From: JAVBRU01 sp031547595
GTDB taxonomy: Bacteria; Bacillota; Clostridia; Christensenellales; Aristaeellaceae
DNA: 64,000 nucleotides
Assembly: GCA_031547595.1 (NCBI GenBank)
Contig: JAVBRU010000033.1
Span: 11,194-75,193 of the forward strand
Reading direction: 5' to 3'
Shown: in pieces, positions 61,695 to 64,000 of the stretch
How positions within the stretch are numbered: position 1 is the stretch's first letter
How the letters are laid out: every line of letters begins with the position of its first letter
Notes under the pieces: generated by a model
Databases searched by the model: none
The model's input: only the letters and a program-made list of their open reading frames with translations
Told to the model about the DNA's origin: nothing
Program-made: the position numbers and the translations under genes

Positions 61695-61961
61695 ATGCCC
61701 ACCTCAGATGCTTTGCTGTTAGAGACCTTCGAAGAGTTAAAAAGGATTCTCTGCACAGAAACGATATGGATGATAAAGGATACCCCTGCCGATGCAATCT
61801 ACCGTCTGCACTTTGGCGTGGGAACATACATCAGAAATATGTATCTCTACCCGAAAAAGCCCCTCTATTATTACTTTTTACAGCACGCTATGGTATCCGA
61901 GGATAATATGCCGGCTGCTTTCCTGAAGGAGTTTCATAGCTATTTGAACAATTCTATTTAA
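61695..61961 (+). CDS. Small protein with FGxGxYIRN motif, second copy
   Basis: 88 residues. HFGVGTYIRNMYLYP in the middle and a C-terminal FLKEFHSYLN. Same size and motif as the protein at 37252. GGAGGAAAG site. Unknown function; probable member of an XRE-controlled module. Confidence 0.72.
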   Translation: MPTSDALLLETFEELKRILCTETIWMIKDTPADAIYRLHFGVGTYIRNMYLYPKKPLYYYFLQHAMVSEDNMPAAFLKEFHSYLNNSI

Positions 61962-62044
61962 GAACATTTGTTTCAAAATGTCATTGCTCTTTTGCTCTAT
62001 ATATGATAGGATAGGCAGGTTCATTTTTGTGGAGAGAGAAAGCA

Positions 62045-63412
62045 ATGAAAGAAAGAAAGAACTATGACCTGACCCGGGGAAGCATTTTAGACAAACTGCT
62101 GATGGTTGCCATTCCCATCATGGGCGTGCAGCTGATGCAGATGGCGTATAACCTGACCGACATGTTCTGGCTGGGGCAGGTGCACCCAGACGCGGTGGCC
62201 GCCAGCGGCCTGGCCGGGATGTATTTATGGCTATCCGCAGCGCCAATGCTGGTGGGCCAAATGGGCGCAAACATCGGTGTATCCCAGTGCCTGGGGCGGC
62301 AAGACAAGGACACGGCTGCTTCTTATGCTCAAAACGCCTTCTGGCTGTCCGTGCTGCTGGGCATTGCCTTTGGCGGGATGATGCTGCTGTTCCCCCGGCA
62401 GTTGATCGGCGTGTTTGGCGTGCAAAGCGAGTCTGTGGCCGCCGATGCCGCCCTGTACATGCGCATTGTGGCGCTGGGCATCGTGCCAAGCTATGTTTCC
62501 GCCACCATCAACGCCTGCTTCACGGCCTCCGGCAATTCCAAACTAACTTTTTTTGTGAACGCCGCCGGGCTTGTGGTCAACATGATCCTCGACCCGCTGA
62601 TGATTATCGTGTTGGGTTGGGGCGTGGCAGGCGCGGCGATTGCCACCATTCTGGGGCAGATCGTGGTTTGCGTGCTTTTCCTGATCTGCATCAAGCGTGC
62701 CAAGGGCCGCCCGTTTGAGACCTTCCGCTTCCGCGCCCGGCTAAGCAAAGAAAAGCTTTCTCAGATCGTCAAATGGGCACTGCCCATTGGGCTGGAGAGC
62801 GGCCTTTTCACGCTGCTGGCCATGGTGGTATCCCGCATTGTCAATGGCTTTGGCACCGACGCTGTGGCTGTGCAGCAGGTGGGCACGCAGATGGAGTCCT
62901 TCTACTGGCTGATTGGCGGCGGATATGCATCGGCTGTGACAGCCTTTGTGGGGCAAAACTATGGCGCCAATCAGTGGCGGCGCATTCACCGCTGCTTTAA
63001 GATGAGCTTTGGCGTGATGGCAATCTGGGGTGCGCTGGTGATGGTGGGGCTGTACTTTGGCGGCTACGCGCTCACAGGGCTGTTCCTCAAGGGGGATCAT
63101 TTGCAATCGATGGGCGCGGAATACCTGCGCATCGTGGCCGTTTGCCAGATTTTTATGTGCCTGGAAGGCGTATCGGCAGGCATGTTCCGCGGCTGCGGAC
63201 GCACCGTGCCACCCAGCGCTGTCAGCATCATCAGCAACGCGATTCGCGTGCCGCTGGCATACGTCCTCTCGCGGTCTATGGGGCTGACGGGCGTCTATTG
63301 GGCGGTGTGCATCACCTGCATTGGCCGCGGCATTGTGATCATCCTGTGGCGGCTGGCGGAAAACCGCAAGATACCCCAGGACGATATGGCGCTCCCTGCC
63401 GAAGCAGTATAA
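62045..63412 (+). CDS. MATE-family multidrug/sodium antiporter
   Basis: 455 residues, 12 transmembrane helices. Typical N terminus LTRGSILDKLLMVAIPIMG, LTDMFWLGQVHPDAVAASG and, at the mid-point, LPIGLESGLFTLLAM. Intact, unlike the MATE gene at 52718, and only distantly related to it. Exports cationic compounds using ion gradients. Start ATG after GGAGAGAG. Confidence 0.93.
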   Translation: MKERKNYDLTRGSILDKLLMVAIPIMGVQLMQMAYNLTDMFWLGQVHPDAVAASGLAGMYLWLSAAPMLVGQMGANIGVSQCLGRQDKDTAASYAQNAFWLSVLLGIAFGGMMLLFPRQLIGVFGVQSESVAADAALYMRIVALGIVPSYVSATINACFTASGNSKLTFFVNAAGLVVNMILDPLMIIVLGWGVAGAAIATILGQIVVCVLFLICIKRAKGRPFETFRFRARLSKEKLSQIVKWALPIGLESGLFTLLAMVVSRIVNGFGTDAVAVQQVGTQMESFYWLIGGGYASAVTAFVGQNYGANQWRRIHRCFKMSFGVMAIWGALVMVGLYFGGYALTGLFLKGDHLQSMGAEYLRIVAVCQIFMCLEGVSAGMFRGCGRTVPPSAVSIISNAIRVPLAYVLSRSMGLTGVYWAVCITCIGRGIVIILWRLAENRKIPQDDMALPAEAV

Positions 63413-63420
63413 TTAAAAAC

Positions 63421-63471
63421 AAACCTGCCGGAAAAGCAGCAATTGCTTTATCGGCAGATTTGTTTTATAAT
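63421..63471 (+). promoter_or_regulatory. Terminator-promoter cassette, copy 5
   Basis: AAACCTGCCG (63421-63430) and CGGCAG (63452-63457) arms; TTGCTT (63443-63448), 17 bp, TATAAT (63466-63471). It lies between the MATE gene and the next gene. Confidence 0.75.
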
Positions 63472-63512
63472 GGAAGAAGCCTGTACGTTATACTGCGCAA
63501 GGGGGCTTTGAT

Positions 63513-64000
63513 ATGTCTCGGGAGCTGTTGGATGATTTTCTGTTTCTGGATATTAGAGGGTTTGAAGGACATCGGAGCGCGGAGGATTACCAAAAGCTCG
63601 TTCACTGGGCGGGCCAGGCGCGGGGGCGAAACCCCAGCGTTTTTGATGCGCTGACAGAATGGGTGCTGGATGATACCAAATGGAATGATGCGTCTTTGCC
63701 GGAAAACGAATGGATTTTCATGCAGGGCGTGCTGGCGCGATTCAAGGATCAAAATGCCCGGCTACGTGCGCTGCTTACAGAGCTGCAGCCGCTGGGTATA
63801 GTCAATCAGGCGGTCTTTCAGGCGCTGGACAGGTTTGATGGTGAGCTATCCGGCAATGTGCATGACCAGCGGCTGAGCAAAACGGTAGCCAAAGTATTTG
63901 CCGATTTCTCCGCCATGCGGGAGCGCAGCGTCCGCAAAGAAATCGCGGGCGAAAAAACCGGCCCCACAGGCACGAACAGTGTAGAGCTATTTGGGTATAT
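63513..64000 (+). CDS. Protein of unknown function, N-terminal part
   Basis: Open from ATG 63513 to the window end (162 codons, no stop). GGGGG lies eight bases before the ATG. Charged, helical, soluble; begins MSRELLDDFLFLDIRGFEG. No family recognised. The rest lies outside the window. Confidence 0.6.
   Translation, partial: MSRELLDDFLFLDIRGFEGHRSAEDYQKLVHWAGQARGRNPSVFDALTEWVLDDTKWNDASLPENEWIFMQGVLARFKDQNARLRALLTELQPLGIVNQAVFQALDRFDGELSGNVHDQRLSKTVAKVFADFSAMRERSVRKEIAGEKTGPTGTNSVELFGY

Noticed and set aside
1..64000. CRISPR arrays, ribosomal RNA, integrases or prophage structural genes
   Set aside because: No regularly spaced direct repeats, no rRNA blocks and no recombinase or phage morphogenesis proteins were seen on either strand.

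Overview
The window looks like GC-rich chromosome of an anaerobic low-redox Bacillota, most likely class Clostridia. The evidence is: strong AAGGAGG-type ribosome binding sites, two T-box leaders, a CIRCE operator, BlaI/BlaR-type regulators, an ECF sigma factor paired with a DUF4179 protein, a four-subunit 2-oxoacid:ferredoxin oxidoreductase with a dicluster ferredoxin, and an aldo/keto reductase carrying a ferredoxin domain. No oxygen-dependent pathway is visible. The genus cannot be named from the sequence alone.

Left part (1-15.7 kb): the start of typA (minus strand, cut by the window edge), a QueD-like pterin enzyme, an orphan solute-binding protein, then a long plus-strand housekeeping run: gpmI, a zinc-ribbon membrane protein, deoC, ruvC-ruvA-ruvB, queA, psuK-psuG, galM, an exported metallo-beta-lactamase-fold protein and a small membrane protein. 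metG follows behind a methionine T-box.

Middle part (15.7-41.5 kb): a sugar oxidoreductase/isomerase divergon, an ECF sigma/DUF4179 pair, a four-gene coupled minus-strand operon (MmcQ/YjbR, WYL regulator, DUF1848, PH-like protein), two small-molecule kinase-fold proteins, three related membrane proteins, htpG with a perfect CIRCE, a self-regulated MerR gene, an exported NAGPA/Lgt-like/RCC1 gene row, and a BlaI-BlaI-BlaR1-like locus whose membrane protease carries an unusual sensor region. A 0.5-kb hairpin-dense non-coding block follows.

The most interesting locus (42-48.1 kb) is a divergon. On the minus strand a P-loop ATPase and vorDBAC (branched-chain 2-oxoacid:ferredoxin oxidoreductase) lie behind a 25-codon leader peptide, 11 residues of which are Val, Leu or Ile, followed by a terminator. 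On the plus strand an XRE-cupin-acyl-CoA ligase fusion lies behind a T-box. Both arms therefore carry amino-acid-sensing leaders. The arrangement fits amino-acid-controlled conversion of branched-chain (or aryl) carboxylic acids to 2-oxoacids, and hence amino acids, by reductive carboxylation. The direction and substrate are inference.

Right part (48-64 kb): accessory genes, including a methyltransferase, two flavin-split-barrel paralogs, a secreted GH9 glucanase, tRNA-Leu(GAG), two MATE transporters (one with a likely N-terminal frameshift), an AT-rich MerR plus Cys-rich protein insert, acetyltransferases, an acetate-transporter-family protein, an esterase, and a second copy of a divergent XRE/small-protein module first seen at 36.9-37.5 kb. 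Two features recur across the window: a compact terminator-plus-promoter cassette (five copies) and a roughly 160-bp element with GGGTGTGTTTCAAAA-type inverted ends (two copies).
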